From the NCBI RefSeq assembly GCF_009469595.2, contig NZ_SSXV01000027.1, positions 1 to 64,000 of the forward strand: a DNA stretch of 64,000 bases, read 5' to 3'. Made by a program: the position numbers and the translations under genes. Below, piece by piece: positions 44,957 through 54,187 of this stretch. Source of the DNA: Thauera sp. 2A1. Lineage in GTDB: Bacteria > Pseudomonadota > Gammaproteobacteria > Burkholderiales > Rhodocyclaceae. Numbering within the stretch: position 1 is the stretch's first letter; each line of letters starts with the position of its first letter. The notes under the pieces were generated by a model. The model was given only the letters and a program-made list of their open reading frames with translations, was not told where the DNA came from and did not search any database.

Positions 44957-45130
44957 GTTCAGACTCCCCTTTCCGATTTGACTTCAGCAGAAACCGTGCC
45001 AGCGCCAAACCCGCGTCAAACCGCGGCTGCGCGGCGTCGCACCCGGCTGGTGCGCACCATCTCGGCCATCCGCGCATCATTGCGGTGCATGCGGCATGCC
45101 ACATGCACCAGAAGCTCGATCACCGCTCGA

Positions 45131-46072
45131 TCACCGTTCGCGGGCGGCGTGCTGCGGCAGGGCGCCGCTCCCGACCGGTGTCACCGTGACCGCCACGTCC
45201 ACACGGTGCCCGCCACCGCCGAGGATCACGCCGCGCAACGGACACACATCGCCATAATCGCGCCCCCACGCCAGCGTGACGTGCGCACCGTCGGGCCGCA
45301 TGTCGTTGGTGGGATCGACATCCACCCACCCCACCCCGGGGCACCAGGCGGCCACCCAGGCATGCGAGGCATCGGCGCCGATCAGCCGCGGCTGGCCGGG
45401 CGGCGGTTCGGTGAGCAGGTAGCCCGACACATAGCGCGCAGCCAGACCGATCGCACGCAGGCAGGCGATCATCAGGTGCGAGAAGTCCTGGCACACGCCG
45501 CAGCGGCGCTCGAACACTTCGGCCACCGGCGTCGCCACGCTGGTGGCCGCCGGATCGAACCGAAAATCGGCATGGATGCGCGAGGCCAGATCCAGCAGGG
45601 CCTCGACCATCGGCCGGCCCGGCCGGAAGCTCCTGAGCGCGTAGTCGCCAAGACGCGCGGACGGGTCGCCCAGGGGGATGAAGGGCGAGGCAAAGCGGTA
45701 CTGCCCGACATCGCGCGCATCGTCCTGCAGCGGCGCGTGCCCCGACAGCCCTTTGCGCAGGTGCTCGCGCGCCAGCTCCCAGGGCGCGCTGTCCGCGGGC
45801 TCGGGCCACGTTGATGGCCTTACCCTGACCCGCGAGCGCGCATGCACCGCCAGCGTGTCGTGCGGCGCTTGCAGGCTGAAGGCGGTCACCGGGTTGCCGA
45901 AGAAGTCGATGCGCTCACGACGCCGTTCCTCGCCGGGCTCGATCGTCAGCGTGTGCGCCAGGCAGTGCTGGCCGGCGCAGTCGCGGGGTCGCAGGTGGGC
46001 GAGTTGCTGCGACAGCATCACCGCGCTGTCGTAGCGGTAGATGGTGTCATGCGCGATGTCGTAGAGGGGCAT
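45131..46072 (-). CDS. Transglutaminase-like protease/amidase
   Basis: The 313-residue protein carries the transglutaminase catalytic triad: Cys in ERRCGVCQDFSHL, His in DASHAWVAAW and Asp in VDVDPTND. The N-terminal part, starting MPLYDIAHDTIYRYDSAVMLSQQLAHLRPR, is the usual bacterial TG N-domain. No signal peptide is present, so it works in the cytoplasm. In Anbu clusters such proteins are proposed to cut or form peptide bonds in products of the ATP-grasp enzymes. I chose the ATG at 46072, preceded by GGAG, over longer readings. Confidence 0.9.
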   Translation of the reverse strand: MPLYDIAHDTIYRYDSAVMLSQQLAHLRPRDCAGQHCLAHTLTIEPGEERRRERIDFFGNPVTAFSLQAPHDTLAVHARSRVRVRPSTWPEPADSAPWELAREHLRKGLSGHAPLQDDARDVGQYRFASPFIPLGDPSARLGDYALRSFRPGRPMVEALLDLASRIHADFRFDPAATSVATPVAEVFERRCGVCQDFSHLMIACLRAIGLAARYVSGYLLTEPPPGQPRLIGADASHAWVAAWCPGVGWVDVDPTNDMRPDGAHVTLAWGRDYGDVCPLRGVILGGGGHRVDVAVTVTPVGSGALPQHAARER

Positions 46073-46091
46073 TCCGGACTCTCCTGCACGC

Positions 46092-48755
46092 TCACCGCGA
46101 GGCGGTCGCCTGGCTGCGGGTGTCCAGATGCGTGAAGTAGCGCTGCGACAAGGCATCCGCGAGCCGGTTGCCGCACGCCCAGGTCTCTGCAAGCGCCTGC
46201 TGCAGGAGCTCGCAATGGCTACCGGTCGCGCCCGCTTTCGCCCTGCCTTGTTTCGCCCCGGCCAGTTCGCGGACGAGGCAGTCGCACAGCGACAGCGAAC
46301 TCAGCGCCTCGAGCCGATGCTGCAGCGGCGTCGCCAGCCCGGCACCGCCCGGCAATGCCGCGGCGTGCTCGATGAGCGACTCGAGCTGATAGCGCAGCGC
46401 CCGCGGATTGTCGCCGTCGAGCATGACCATCTCAGCCACCGGCTGCGGCGCCAGCCCGCGCGCATGCCGGCTGCGATAACGCAGTTCGGCATCGGTGACG
46501 GCCAGCAGCGCCTGCAGCGCACCGGTGCCGGGGGTCGGCAGCAAGGCCGCCAGTGCCGCGGAGAGGAACTGCAGCCGCTCGACGCGCCGGCCGATCGACA
46601 GGAAGCGCCATGCCGCATCGCGCGGCATGCTCTCGATGACGAAGCCCGACAGGGTGACCAGCGACAGCATCGCTTCGTCCAGCCGGTCCAGTGCGTCGCC
46701 GAGGCAGGAAGTGCTGTCGGCCAACGTGGCAAATTCGGACAGGCGGTTGTAGATGCGCCAGCTATCGGGCGACAGGCGGTCGCGCACCTGGCCGGCCAGG
46801 CGCAGCACCAGGCGCAGGTTGGCGGCGACCCCGCCACAGGCCGGATCGAACAATGCGTGCGCGAAATTCTCGGCGGGCGCGAGCGCGCGCAACGGCGGCG
46901 ACGCTGCTGCGTCCGCTGGCGTCAGCACGATGCCGATGCGCCGGCACAGCCCGAGCAAGGACGCCAGCGTCGGATCACGCTCCGCCGCGGCAGCCGCCAG
47001 CGCCATCGCGCCGGGCGACAGTCGGCTGCCCGGCTCCGCAGCCTCGGCCGGAGCGGCATCGGCGCCGCCGGCCAGGCCCCCCAGACGCGCCAGGGTCTCG
47101 CGGCCCAGGCGCACGGCGGTGTCCGCGCGCTCACTGTAGCGGCCCAGCCAGAAGAAGTTCTCCGCCACCCGGCTCGACAGGCTGAGTGCCCGCGCCCGCC
47201 GCTCGGGAGGCGCAATCAGCCCGGGGACGATGCGCGCCGCGGCGCGCGGCGGCACCCGCTCACCCAGCACCCACGCGTCCTTGCTGCCACCACCATGCTG
47301 CATGGACACGATGCGGGTGTCGGGACCGGAGGCGACGCGGGTGAGGCCACCCGGCATGGCGCGAAAGCCGTCGGGGCTCGCGGCGACGAAAACGCGCAAG
47401 CCGATGTTGCGCGCCACCAGGCTGGCGGATGCATCCTCGGTCGCCAGCACCGGCGCCTGCGAGATGTTCACCATCTCCTGCGCGACGAAGTCGAAGGGCC
47501 GTGCGACGATGCTCGCCGCCAGGGCATCCAGCTCCTCCGCCGGCAGGTCGCGGCAGAACACGGGGCGCTGCCCCAGCGTCGGATAAGCCGGCTTCAGCAC
47601 CAGTTCGCGCAGGTGCTTCAAGGCGTAGTCGCAGGCGGCCGGCTCGCCGCACCACCAGGTCGCGACCGATGGCATCTTCAGGTTCTGCCCCAGCAGATGC
47701 TCCGCCAGGCGCGGCAGGTAGCCCAGCAGCGCCCCCGTCTCGAGGATGCCGCTGCCCAGCGCATTGGCCACCGTGACCTTGCCCGCGCGCACCGCCGCCA
47801 CCAGCCCGGCCACGCCCAGCGCCGAGTCGTCGCGCAGCTCCAGCGGATCGCACCAACTGTCGTCCACCCGGCGCAGGATCACATGCACCCGGCGCAGCCC
47901 GTCCAGCGTGCGCAGGAAGACTTTCTCGTCACGCACCGTCAGGTCCTGGCCTTCGACCAGCGGAAAACCCATCTCGCGCGCGAGGAAGGCGTGTTCGAAG
48001 TAGGTCTCGTTGTAGGGACCCGGCGTGAGGACGACGATCAGCGGCTCGTCGCCGCCCTCTGCGGCGTCGGCCGGGGCCAGCGCCGCGAGGCTGTCGCGGA
48101 AGCCCTCGAAGAAGGGCACCAGCGGCTGCACGCCGGCTGCGCGATACAGCTCGGGCAGCGCGCGCGCCACCACGCCACGGTTTTCCAGCGCATAACCGGC
48201 GCCCGAAGGTGCCTGCGTGCGGTCGGCCACCACCCACCAGCGGCCGTCGGGCGAGCGCGCCAGGTCGACCGCATACAGGTGCAGGAACAGGTCACCCGGC
48301 TGCTTCGCGCCCACCAGCGGGCGCAGGAAGCCGCTGTGGCCGTAGATCAGCGCAGGCGGAATCAGGCCCTGCTGCAGCAGCGTCTGCTCACCGTAGAGGT
48401 CGGCGAGGATGCGGTTGAACAACGTCGCGCGCTGGATCACCGCCGCCTCGATCTGCGCCCATTCGGCCGCCGGCAGGATGTAGGGCAGCAGGTCGAGCTC
48501 CCACGGCCGCTCGAAGCCGCGCGGGTCGGCATACACGTTGTAGGTGATGCCGTTCTCGTGGATCTGGCGCCGCAGCGTCGCGCGCCGCGCCGCCAGCTCG
48601 CCCGCCGACAGCGCCGCCAGGCCACGGAAGAACTCGCGCCAGTGCGGCCGCACCACGACGACGCTACCGATGCGCTGGCACAGCTCGTCGTAGCGATCCG
48701 GCCGTGCCGCGTAGGCGGCGAGCAGTTCGGGCGGGCTCTGCAACTGGACCTGCAT
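46092..48755 (-). CDS. Fusion of circularly permuted ATP-grasp and alpha-E domains
   Basis: The 887-residue protein joins in one chain the two proteins encoded separately downstream. Residues ~1-515 are an ATP-grasp with GITYNVYADPRGFERPWELDLLPYI and AMPGGLTRVASGPDTRIVSMQHGGGSKDAWVLG. Residues ~520-887 form an alpha-E domain, starting SLSSRVAENFFWLGRYSERADT. The cluster thus contains two ATP-grasp/alpha-E sets, one fused and one split. The second set may modify a different substrate or form a hetero-complex. It starts six bases after the transglutaminase-DUF2126 gene, with GAGGGA upstream. Confidence 0.92.
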   Translation of the reverse strand: MQVQLQSPPELLAAYAARPDRYDELCQRIGSVVVVRPHWREFFRGLAALSAGELAARRATLRRQIHENGITYNVYADPRGFERPWELDLLPYILPAAEWAQIEAAVIQRATLFNRILADLYGEQTLLQQGLIPPALIYGHSGFLRPLVGAKQPGDLFLHLYAVDLARSPDGRWWVVADRTQAPSGAGYALENRGVVARALPELYRAAGVQPLVPFFEGFRDSLAALAPADAAEGGDEPLIVVLTPGPYNETYFEHAFLAREMGFPLVEGQDLTVRDEKVFLRTLDGLRRVHVILRRVDDSWCDPLELRDDSALGVAGLVAAVRAGKVTVANALGSGILETGALLGYLPRLAEHLLGQNLKMPSVATWWCGEPAACDYALKHLRELVLKPAYPTLGQRPVFCRDLPAEELDALAASIVARPFDFVAQEMVNISQAPVLATEDASASLVARNIGLRVFVAASPDGFRAMPGGLTRVASGPDTRIVSMQHGGGSKDAWVLGERVPPRAAARIVPGLIAPPERRARALSLSSRVAENFFWLGRYSERADTAVRLGRETLARLGGLAGGADAAPAEAAEPGSRLSPGAMALAAAAAERDPTLASLLGLCRRIGIVLTPADAAASPPLRALAPAENFAHALFDPACGGVAANLRLVLRLAGQVRDRLSPDSWRIYNRLSEFATLADSTSCLGDALDRLDEAMLSLVTLSGFVIESMPRDAAWRFLSIGRRVERLQFLSAALAALLPTPGTGALQALLAVTDAELRYRSRHARGLAPQPVAEMVMLDGDNPRALRYQLESLIEHAAALPGGAGLATPLQHRLEALSSLSLCDCLVRELAGAKQGRAKAGATGSHCELLQQALAETWACGNRLADALSQRYFTHLDTRSQATASR

Positions 48756-48761
48756 CGTCCC

Positions 48762-51700
48762 TCACCCCTGCCGGCGCAGGTCGAGGGTAAAGGGGAAGTC
48801 GGCGTTGCGCTCCGCCGCTGCCGGCGCGATGCGGCCCGGCGTGTGGCCGGTGGTGGTGAAGCGCGCCAGGCGCCGTCCTTCCGCTTCGTACGGGTTGACC
48901 GGGTAGGTCTCGTAGTTGCGCCCGCCCGGATGCGCCACGTGATACACGCAGCCGCCCATCGAGCGCTGCATCCAGCCGTCGACCAGGTCGAACACCAGCG
49001 GCGCATGCACGCCGATCGTCGGATGCAGGCAGGACGGCGGCTGCCAGGCGCGGTAGCGCACGCCGGCGACGAATTCACCGACCACACCGGTCGGCTGCAG
49101 CGGCACCGCGCGGCCGTTGCAGGTGAGCACATGGCGATCGTCATTGAGGCCGCTGACCTTCACCTGCACGCGCTCCACCGAGGAATCGACATAGCGTACG
49201 GTACCACCGGGCGCGCCCTCCTCGCCCATCACATGCCAGGGCTCGAGCGCCATGCGCAGCTCGACGTCGACGCCGCGCGCGGCGAACTCACCGTATTTCG
49301 GGAAGCGGAACTCGAAGTGCGGCGCAAACCAGTCGAACTCCATCGGATAGCCGAATTCGCGCAGCTCGGTGACGACGTCACGGAAATCTTCCGCCACCCA
49401 GTGCGGCAACAGGAAACGGTCGTGCAGCTCGGTGCCCCAGCGCCGCAGCCGACCGGGCGCATAGGGCTGCTGCCAGAAGCGCGCGATGAGCGCGCGCAGC
49501 AGCAGTTGCTGGGCGAGGCTCATGCGCGCGTGCGGCGGCATCTCGAAGGCGCGCAGCTCGAGCAGGCCAAGGCGGCCGGTGGCGCTGTCCGGGCTGTAGA
49601 GCTTGTCGATGCAGAACTCCGAGCGGTGCGTGTTGCCGCTGGCATCGATGAGCAGGTTGCGCAGCAGGCGGTCGATGAGCCACGGCGGGACCTGCGCGCC
49701 GACCTCGGGGAGCTGCTGGAAGGCGACTTCCAGTTCATGCACCGAGTCGTGGCGCGCCTCGTCGACACGCGGCGCCTGCGAGGTGGGGCCGATGAAGAGC
49801 CCCGAGAACAGGTAGGACAGGCTGGGGTGGTTGTGCCAGTAACTCACCAGGCTGCGCAGCAGGTCGGGACGACGCAAGAAGGGCGAGTCGGCCGGCGTGG
49901 CGCCACCGAGCACGAAGTGGTTGCCACCGCCGGTGCCGGTGTGGCGGCCGTCGAGCATGAACTTCTCGGTCGACAGGCGCGACTGGTGGGCCTCGTCGTA
50001 GAGCGTGGAGGTGCGCTCGACGAGCTCGTCCCAGTTGGCTGCCGGGTGGATGTTGACCTCGATCACGCCCGGGTCGGGGGTGATGCGGAAATGCGCAAGG
50101 CGCGGATCGGACGGCGGCTCGTAGCCTTCGAGGACGACGGGAAGCTTGAACTCCACCGCGGTGTCCTCGACCGCGGTGACGATCTCGAGGTAGTCCTCCA
50201 GCGCCGCGGTCGGCGGCATGAAGAGGTAGAGCAGGCCGCCGCGCGGTTCGGCGCACATCGCGCTGCGGGTGATCCAGGCGGCGGATTCGAAAGGCTGCGG
50301 CCGGCGCGTGGGGGCGATGCGCTCGTCGCGCGTCGCCAGCCCGGCTTCCGCCGCGCCGGGCAGCGGCACTGCCGCCTCGCCCTGCGCACCGCGGAAGCCG
50401 GCATGCTCGGCGCGGCCGGGGGTCCAGCCGCCGCCATGGGCCTCGAAGCCGAGTCCGCTGTCGGCGCCGACGGTGGCACCGCCCGCAGCGCCGGTCGGCC
50501 GCAACTGCTGACGCAGCTCTGCGTGCGCCGGCAGCGCGGGAAAGGCCTGGTTGGGATCGGCGTGGTGGATCCAGGGGAAATCGCCTTTCCCCACCCAGGG
50601 TTGGGAGTCCAGCGGCAGGCGGTAGCCGATGGGCGAGTCGCCAGGGATCAGGTACAGGCGCTCGCTGCGCAGGAACCACGGGCCGCTCTGCCAGCGGCAG
50701 GCCCCCGCGTGATTGCGCACGATCGGCAGCACATGGCCGATGACCTGCTTCAGGCCCTGGTCGAAGATCTTGCTCAGACGCGCGCGCTCAAGCGGATCGT
50801 CGACGCGCGAGTCGTGTGGATCGACGTTGGTCGGCAGCCGGCGCTCGCGCCACAGGTAGTACCACGCATCCTCGAAGGCCGGCATCATCCACTGCGCATC
50901 CACGCCGAGGCGTTCGCCGACGCGCGCGAGGAAGCGTGCCGCCATGGCCTCGTCCACCGCGGTGCCGGAGAGCTCGCGCGCGAACAGATCCGGGTCGTGC
51001 CAGATCGGCTCGCCGTCGCGGCGCCAGTAGCAGTTCAGCGACCAGCGCGGCAACTGCTCGCCGGGATACCACTTGCCCTGGCCGAAGTGCAGCAGGCCCT
51101 GCGGCGCGTAGTGGTCCTTCAGCCGGAACATCAGGTTCTCGGCCAGTGTGCGCTTGCTCGGCTTGCTCGCATCACGTTGCTGCGGGTCGAGCGCGTCGCT
51201 GTTCCAGGCCGCGCCGTCGCGGTCGTCGAGCGACACGAAGGTGGGCTCGCCGCCCTGCGTGAGGCGCACGTCGTGGGCGCCCAGGTCGCCATCGATACGG
51301 TGGCCGAGGGCCTCGATCGCCGCCCACTGTTCGTCGGTGTAGGGCTTGGTGACGCGGGGCGCCTCCCACACCCGCTCGACCTTCATGTGGTGCTCGAACT
51401 CGCATTCGCATTCGTCGGTGAAGCCGGTGATCGGCGCCGCCGACGAAGGTTCGGGCGAGCAGGCGAGCGGGATATGGCCTTCGCCGGCGAAGAGGCCCGA
51501 GGTCGGGTCCAGCCCCACCCAGCCGGCGCCGGGCAGGTACACCTCGCACCAGGCGTGCAGGTCGGTGAAGTCCACCTCGGTGCCGGAAGGGCCGTCGAGC
51601 GACTTCACGTCGGGCACGAGCTGGATCAGGTAGCCCGACACGAAGCGCGCCGCCAGGCCGAGGTGGCGCAGCAACTGCGCCAGCAGCCAGGCCGAGTCGC

Positions 51701-52250
51701 GGCAGGAGCCGCTCGCCAGCGTCAGCGTTTCCTCGGGCGTCTGCACGCCGGGCTCGAGCCGCACCAGATAGCGGATGTCCTGCTGCAGGCGCTGGTTGAG
51801 CGCAACGAGGAAATCGACGCTGGCCTTGGGTTCGCGCGGGATGGATTCGAGGTAGTCGATGAACTTCGGCCCGAGCGCGGCGGCCGGCGCCTTCACCAGA
51901 TAGGGTGCCAGCTCGACGCTCAGCTCGTCCGCATAGACGAAGGGAATCTTCTCCGCCACCGGCTCGAGGAAGAAGTCGAAGGGGTTGATGACCGACATCT
52001 CGGCCACCAGATCGACCTCGATGCGCAGCTCGGTGGCCTTGTCGGGGAAGACCAGGCGTGCGAGGTAGTTCGACTGCGGGTCCTGCTGCCAGTTGATGAA
52101 GTGGCCGACGGGCTCGACCTTCAGCGAATAGGCATGGATCGGCGTGCGCGAGTGCGGCGCGGGGCGCAGGCGCACCACCTGCGGCGACAGGCTCACCGGC
52201 CGGTCGTAACGGTAATGGGTGACGTGATTGAGCTTGACGTGTATCGACAC
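48762..52250 (-). CDS. Transglutaminase and DUF2126 fusion protein
   Basis: The 1162-residue protein has an N-terminal transglutaminase domain with Cys in SGSCRDSAWLL, His in DLHAWCEVY and Asp in GLDPTSGL. It is followed by a long DUF2126 region (~300-1130) with THGGEP-type segment VRLTQGGEPTFVSLDD, YPGEQLPRWSLNCYWRRDG and GGGNHFVLGGAT. DUF2126 resembles amidoligase-type ATP-dependent enzymes and is always found in such clusters, but no reaction is proven. It is the first gene of the minus-strand set 52250 to 41753. The 366-base gap upstream (52251-52616) contains its promoter and that of VanZ. Confidence 0.9.
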   Translation of the reverse strand: MSIHVKLNHVTHYRYDRPVSLSPQVVRLRPAPHSRTPIHAYSLKVEPVGHFINWQQDPQSNYLARLVFPDKATELRIEVDLVAEMSVINPFDFFLEPVAEKIPFVYADELSVELAPYLVKAPAAALGPKFIDYLESIPREPKASVDFLVALNQRLQQDIRYLVRLEPGVQTPEETLTLASGSCRDSAWLLAQLLRHLGLAARFVSGYLIQLVPDVKSLDGPSGTEVDFTDLHAWCEVYLPGAGWVGLDPTSGLFAGEGHIPLACSPEPSSAAPITGFTDECECEFEHHMKVERVWEAPRVTKPYTDEQWAAIEALGHRIDGDLGAHDVRLTQGGEPTFVSLDDRDGAAWNSDALDPQQRDASKPSKRTLAENLMFRLKDHYAPQGLLHFGQGKWYPGEQLPRWSLNCYWRRDGEPIWHDPDLFARELSGTAVDEAMAARFLARVGERLGVDAQWMMPAFEDAWYYLWRERRLPTNVDPHDSRVDDPLERARLSKIFDQGLKQVIGHVLPIVRNHAGACRWQSGPWFLRSERLYLIPGDSPIGYRLPLDSQPWVGKGDFPWIHHADPNQAFPALPAHAELRQQLRPTGAAGGATVGADSGLGFEAHGGGWTPGRAEHAGFRGAQGEAAVPLPGAAEAGLATRDERIAPTRRPQPFESAAWITRSAMCAEPRGGLLYLFMPPTAALEDYLEIVTAVEDTAVEFKLPVVLEGYEPPSDPRLAHFRITPDPGVIEVNIHPAANWDELVERTSTLYDEAHQSRLSTEKFMLDGRHTGTGGGNHFVLGGATPADSPFLRRPDLLRSLVSYWHNHPSLSYLFSGLFIGPTSQAPRVDEARHDSVHELEVAFQQLPEVGAQVPPWLIDRLLRNLLIDASGNTHRSEFCIDKLYSPDSATGRLGLLELRAFEMPPHARMSLAQQLLLRALIARFWQQPYAPGRLRRWGTELHDRFLLPHWVAEDFRDVVTELREFGYPMEFDWFAPHFEFRFPKYGEFAARGVDVELRMALEPWHVMGEEGAPGGTVRYVDSSVERVQVKVSGLNDDRHVLTCNGRAVPLQPTGVVGEFVAGVRYRAWQPPSCLHPTIGVHAPLVFDLVDGWMQRSMGGCVYHVAHPGGRNYETYPVNPYEAEGRRLARFTTTGHTPGRIAPAAAERNADFPFTLDLRRQG

Positions 52251-52616
52251 GGGGACGCCTCGTGATTTTTCGGACTGAGTGACGCACTGCTACGCAAGAA
52301 GCGTGCAATCCCTGCATCCGAGCGGAAAAGAAAGGAGATGCACGGTTTCCGGGCTCACCCCTGCCGCGGCGATGCACCAGGACAGTGCGCGAAGCCCTGC
52401 GCGTGCATCCGGATGGCGCCAGGCAGCACGAGCGCCTCCGCATCGCGGCTGTCGCCGCTCCCACAGGAAAAGCCCCGGCACACCGCATACCCGGGTGGGA
52501 GCGGACCTGGCCGCGATGCGGCGCAGCCGCCCCCAGACTCCCATCGCGGCCGTCGGCTGCACAGACCGGACCGCAGCGCACGGCGCTGCCGTTACACTTG
52601 ACCCTCCTGCAGCTCG
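52251..52616. other. Gene-free divergent region between DUF2126 and VanZ genes
   Basis: No convincing gene is present in these 366 bases. The region holds the REP-like palindrome at 52441-52518 and must contain promoters for both divergent genes. A possible -10 TACACT lies about 20 bases upstream of the VanZ start. No other structure is clear to me. Confidence 0.6.
52441..52518. repeat. REP-like palindrome, second copy of the 4692 family
   Basis: CATCGCGGCTGTCGCCGC at the left and GTGGGAGCGGACCTGGCCGC at the right pair over about 24 bases with five central mismatches, separated by about 30 bases. The arm matches the GGAGCGG...CCGCGA sequence at 4692-4751 and 17504-17523. A further partial arm (CATCGCGGCCGT) starts at 52542. 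Confidence 0.7.
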
Positions 52617-53747
52617 ATGCTGCGCCTCCGTTCCGTCTGCATGCCCACGACGACGCGCCCGGCTTCGGCCTTGCCGCGCAACCTCGCCCTCGCCTACGCG
52701 CTGCTGATCGCCTACGCCTCCCTGCATCCTTTCGCAGGCTGGAAAGCGAGCGGACTGCCGGCGTTCGACTTCCTGGTGGCACCGTGGCCGAAGTACTTCG
52801 TCCTTGCCGACCTGGTGTTCAACGTCCTGGGCTACCTGCCACTGGGCTTCCTGCTGGTCGCTGCCCTGCCCGGCAAATGGGCGGCCAGGCGCAGCATCCT
52901 CGTCGCGACGCTGGCCGCCGGCCTGCTGAGCCTGTTCCTGGAGACGGCACAGAACTTCCTGCCGTCGCGCGTCGCCAGCAACGTGGACCTGGGCGGCAAC
53001 ACGCTGGGTGCGCTGCTCGGCACGCTGCCTGGCATGCGCTGGGGACGCAGCTTGTTCGGACGCGATGGCCGTGCGCGGCGCTGGCGCACGCGTTACGTCA
53101 TCGGCGGCAACACCGGCGACGCGGGGCTGGTGCTCGTCGGGCTGTGGCTGCTGAGCCAGCTCACCGCGACCGACCTGCTGTTCGCCAGCGGCGACGTGCG
53201 CAACCTGCTCGGCATCGCTGCGCCGCTGCCTTTCAGCGCCGAGCGTTTCATGGCCTTCGACATGGCGTTGACCACGCTGTCGGTGCTGGCGATCGGGCTG
53301 TTCGCGCGCTGCATGATGCGCCACACCACCGTGTGGCCCCTGGTGCTTGTGCTGCTGCTCGGCGTCGGCGCCAAGACGCTGGCCACCGCCACCTTCTTCG
53401 TGCCCGGGGCACCGCTGGCCTGGCTCACGCCCGGGACCGGACGCGGATTGCTGCTGGGCGGCGCGCTGCTGGCCGGGGCGCTGATGCTGCCGCGCGTACT
53501 GCAGCACGCTCTGGCGGGCATGACGCTGCTGGCCAGCACCGCGCTGGTCAACCTGATGCCTGAGAACCCCTATGTGGTGTATGAGCAGCGCCTGACGAAC
53601 TTCAGCAACTTCCTCAACTTCCACGGGCTGACCCAGCTCACCGACAGCCTGTGGCCGTTCTTTGCCCTGGCCTACCTGTCCGCCGTGGGCCTGTGGCGTG
53701 GCGAGCACCTGAGCGGCCGCCCGGATTCGCGCGAGCGGCGTCTATAA
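52617..53747 (+). CDS. VanZ family membrane protein
   Basis: The 376-residue protein has about eight to nine membrane segments. The first part holds the VanZ motif: YASLHPFAGWK, a helix ending VFNVLGYLPLGFLLVAAL, then FLETAQNFLPSRVASNVDLGGNTLGALLG. The second half adds several more membrane helices. VanZ proteins occur in glycopeptide resistance clusters and as widespread inner-membrane proteins of unclear role; nothing here points to vancomycin resistance. Start could be the ATG at 52617 or the ATG at 52641. Its end overlaps a good -10 box for the downstream ferredoxin gene. Confidence 0.82.
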   Translation: MLRLRSVCMPTTTRPASALPRNLALAYALLIAYASLHPFAGWKASGLPAFDFLVAPWPKYFVLADLVFNVLGYLPLGFLLVAALPGKWAARRSILVATLAAGLLSLFLETAQNFLPSRVASNVDLGGNTLGALLGTLPGMRWGRSLFGRDGRARRWRTRYVIGGNTGDAGLVLVGLWLLSQLTATDLLFASGDVRNLLGIAAPLPFSAERFMAFDMALTTLSVLAIGLFARCMMRHTTVWPLVLVLLLGVGAKTLATATFFVPGAPLAWLTPGTGRGLLLGGALLAGALMLPRVLQHALAGMTLLASTALVNLMPENPYVVYEQRLTNFSNFLNFHGLTQLTDSLWPFFALAYLSAVGLWRGEHLSGRPDSRERRL

Positions 53748-53748
53748 T
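53743..53748 (+). promoter_or_regulatory. Consensus -10 TATAAT for the ferredoxin-hydrolase unit
   Basis: TATAAT overlaps the VanZ stop codon, 115 bases before the ferredoxin start. A -35 is not obvious in the GC-rich sequence upstream. In this GC-rich genome an exact TATAAT between two genes is unlikely by chance. Confidence 0.5.
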
Positions 53749-53863
53749 CCGCAGCACCAAATCAGGACCCGGCCACCACGCCGGGGCGGCAACGCACCAC
53801 CACCCGACTGCCGCGCAGGCGCCGCCCGCGAACATGGCGCCGGCGCACCGAGACGAACCCGCG

Positions 53864-54187
53864 ATGAGCTATTTCAAACACCACGTCTTCTTCTGCTGCA
53901 ATCAGCGCCAGAACGGCGAGAGCTGCTGCAACGACCACGGCGCCAGCGCGCTGCAGACCTATGCCAAGGAGCGCACCGCCGCGCTCGGCCTGAAGGGCAA
54001 GGGCAGCGTGCGCATCAACAAGGCCGGCTGCCTGGGCCGCTGCGACGAGGGGCCGGTGCTGGTCGTCTATCCCGACAACGTCTGGTACACCTACGTCGAC
54101 AAGGACGACGTCGACGACATCATCGACACCCATCTGGTGCAGGGCCGCATCGTCGACCGCCTGCGCCTGCCGGAGGACGCCGCATGA
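53864..54187 (+). CDS. Thioredoxin-like [2Fe-2S] ferredoxin
   Basis: The 107-residue protein has a thioredoxin-like ferredoxin fold with cluster cysteines in FFCCNQRQNGESCC and GCLGRCDEGP. It starts MSYFKHHVFFCCNQ, with no signal peptide, so it carries electrons in the cytoplasm. Family members are related to NuoE-type and azotobacter-type ferredoxins, but the redox partner is unknown. Its stop overlaps the next gene (ATGA). I chose the ATG at 53864 since longer readings add a low-complexity Pro/Ala extension. Confidence 0.9.
   Translation: MSYFKHHVFFCCNQRQNGESCCNDHGASALQTYAKERTAALGLKGKGSVRINKAGCLGRCDEGPVLVVYPDNVWYTYVDKDDVDDIIDTHLVQGRIVDRLRLPEDAA

Noticed and set aside
46128..52265. Plus-strand open frame of about 2045 codons opposite the Anbu cluster genes
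   Set aside because: Same reason: it spans two real minus-strand genes with clear domains and has Arg/Gln/His-rich composition with no motif.
52617..53747. Vancomycin-resistance role for the VanZ-like protein
   Set aside because: No vanA/vanH/vanX-type genes are nearby and the organism appears Gram-negative; the name reflects only fold similarity.
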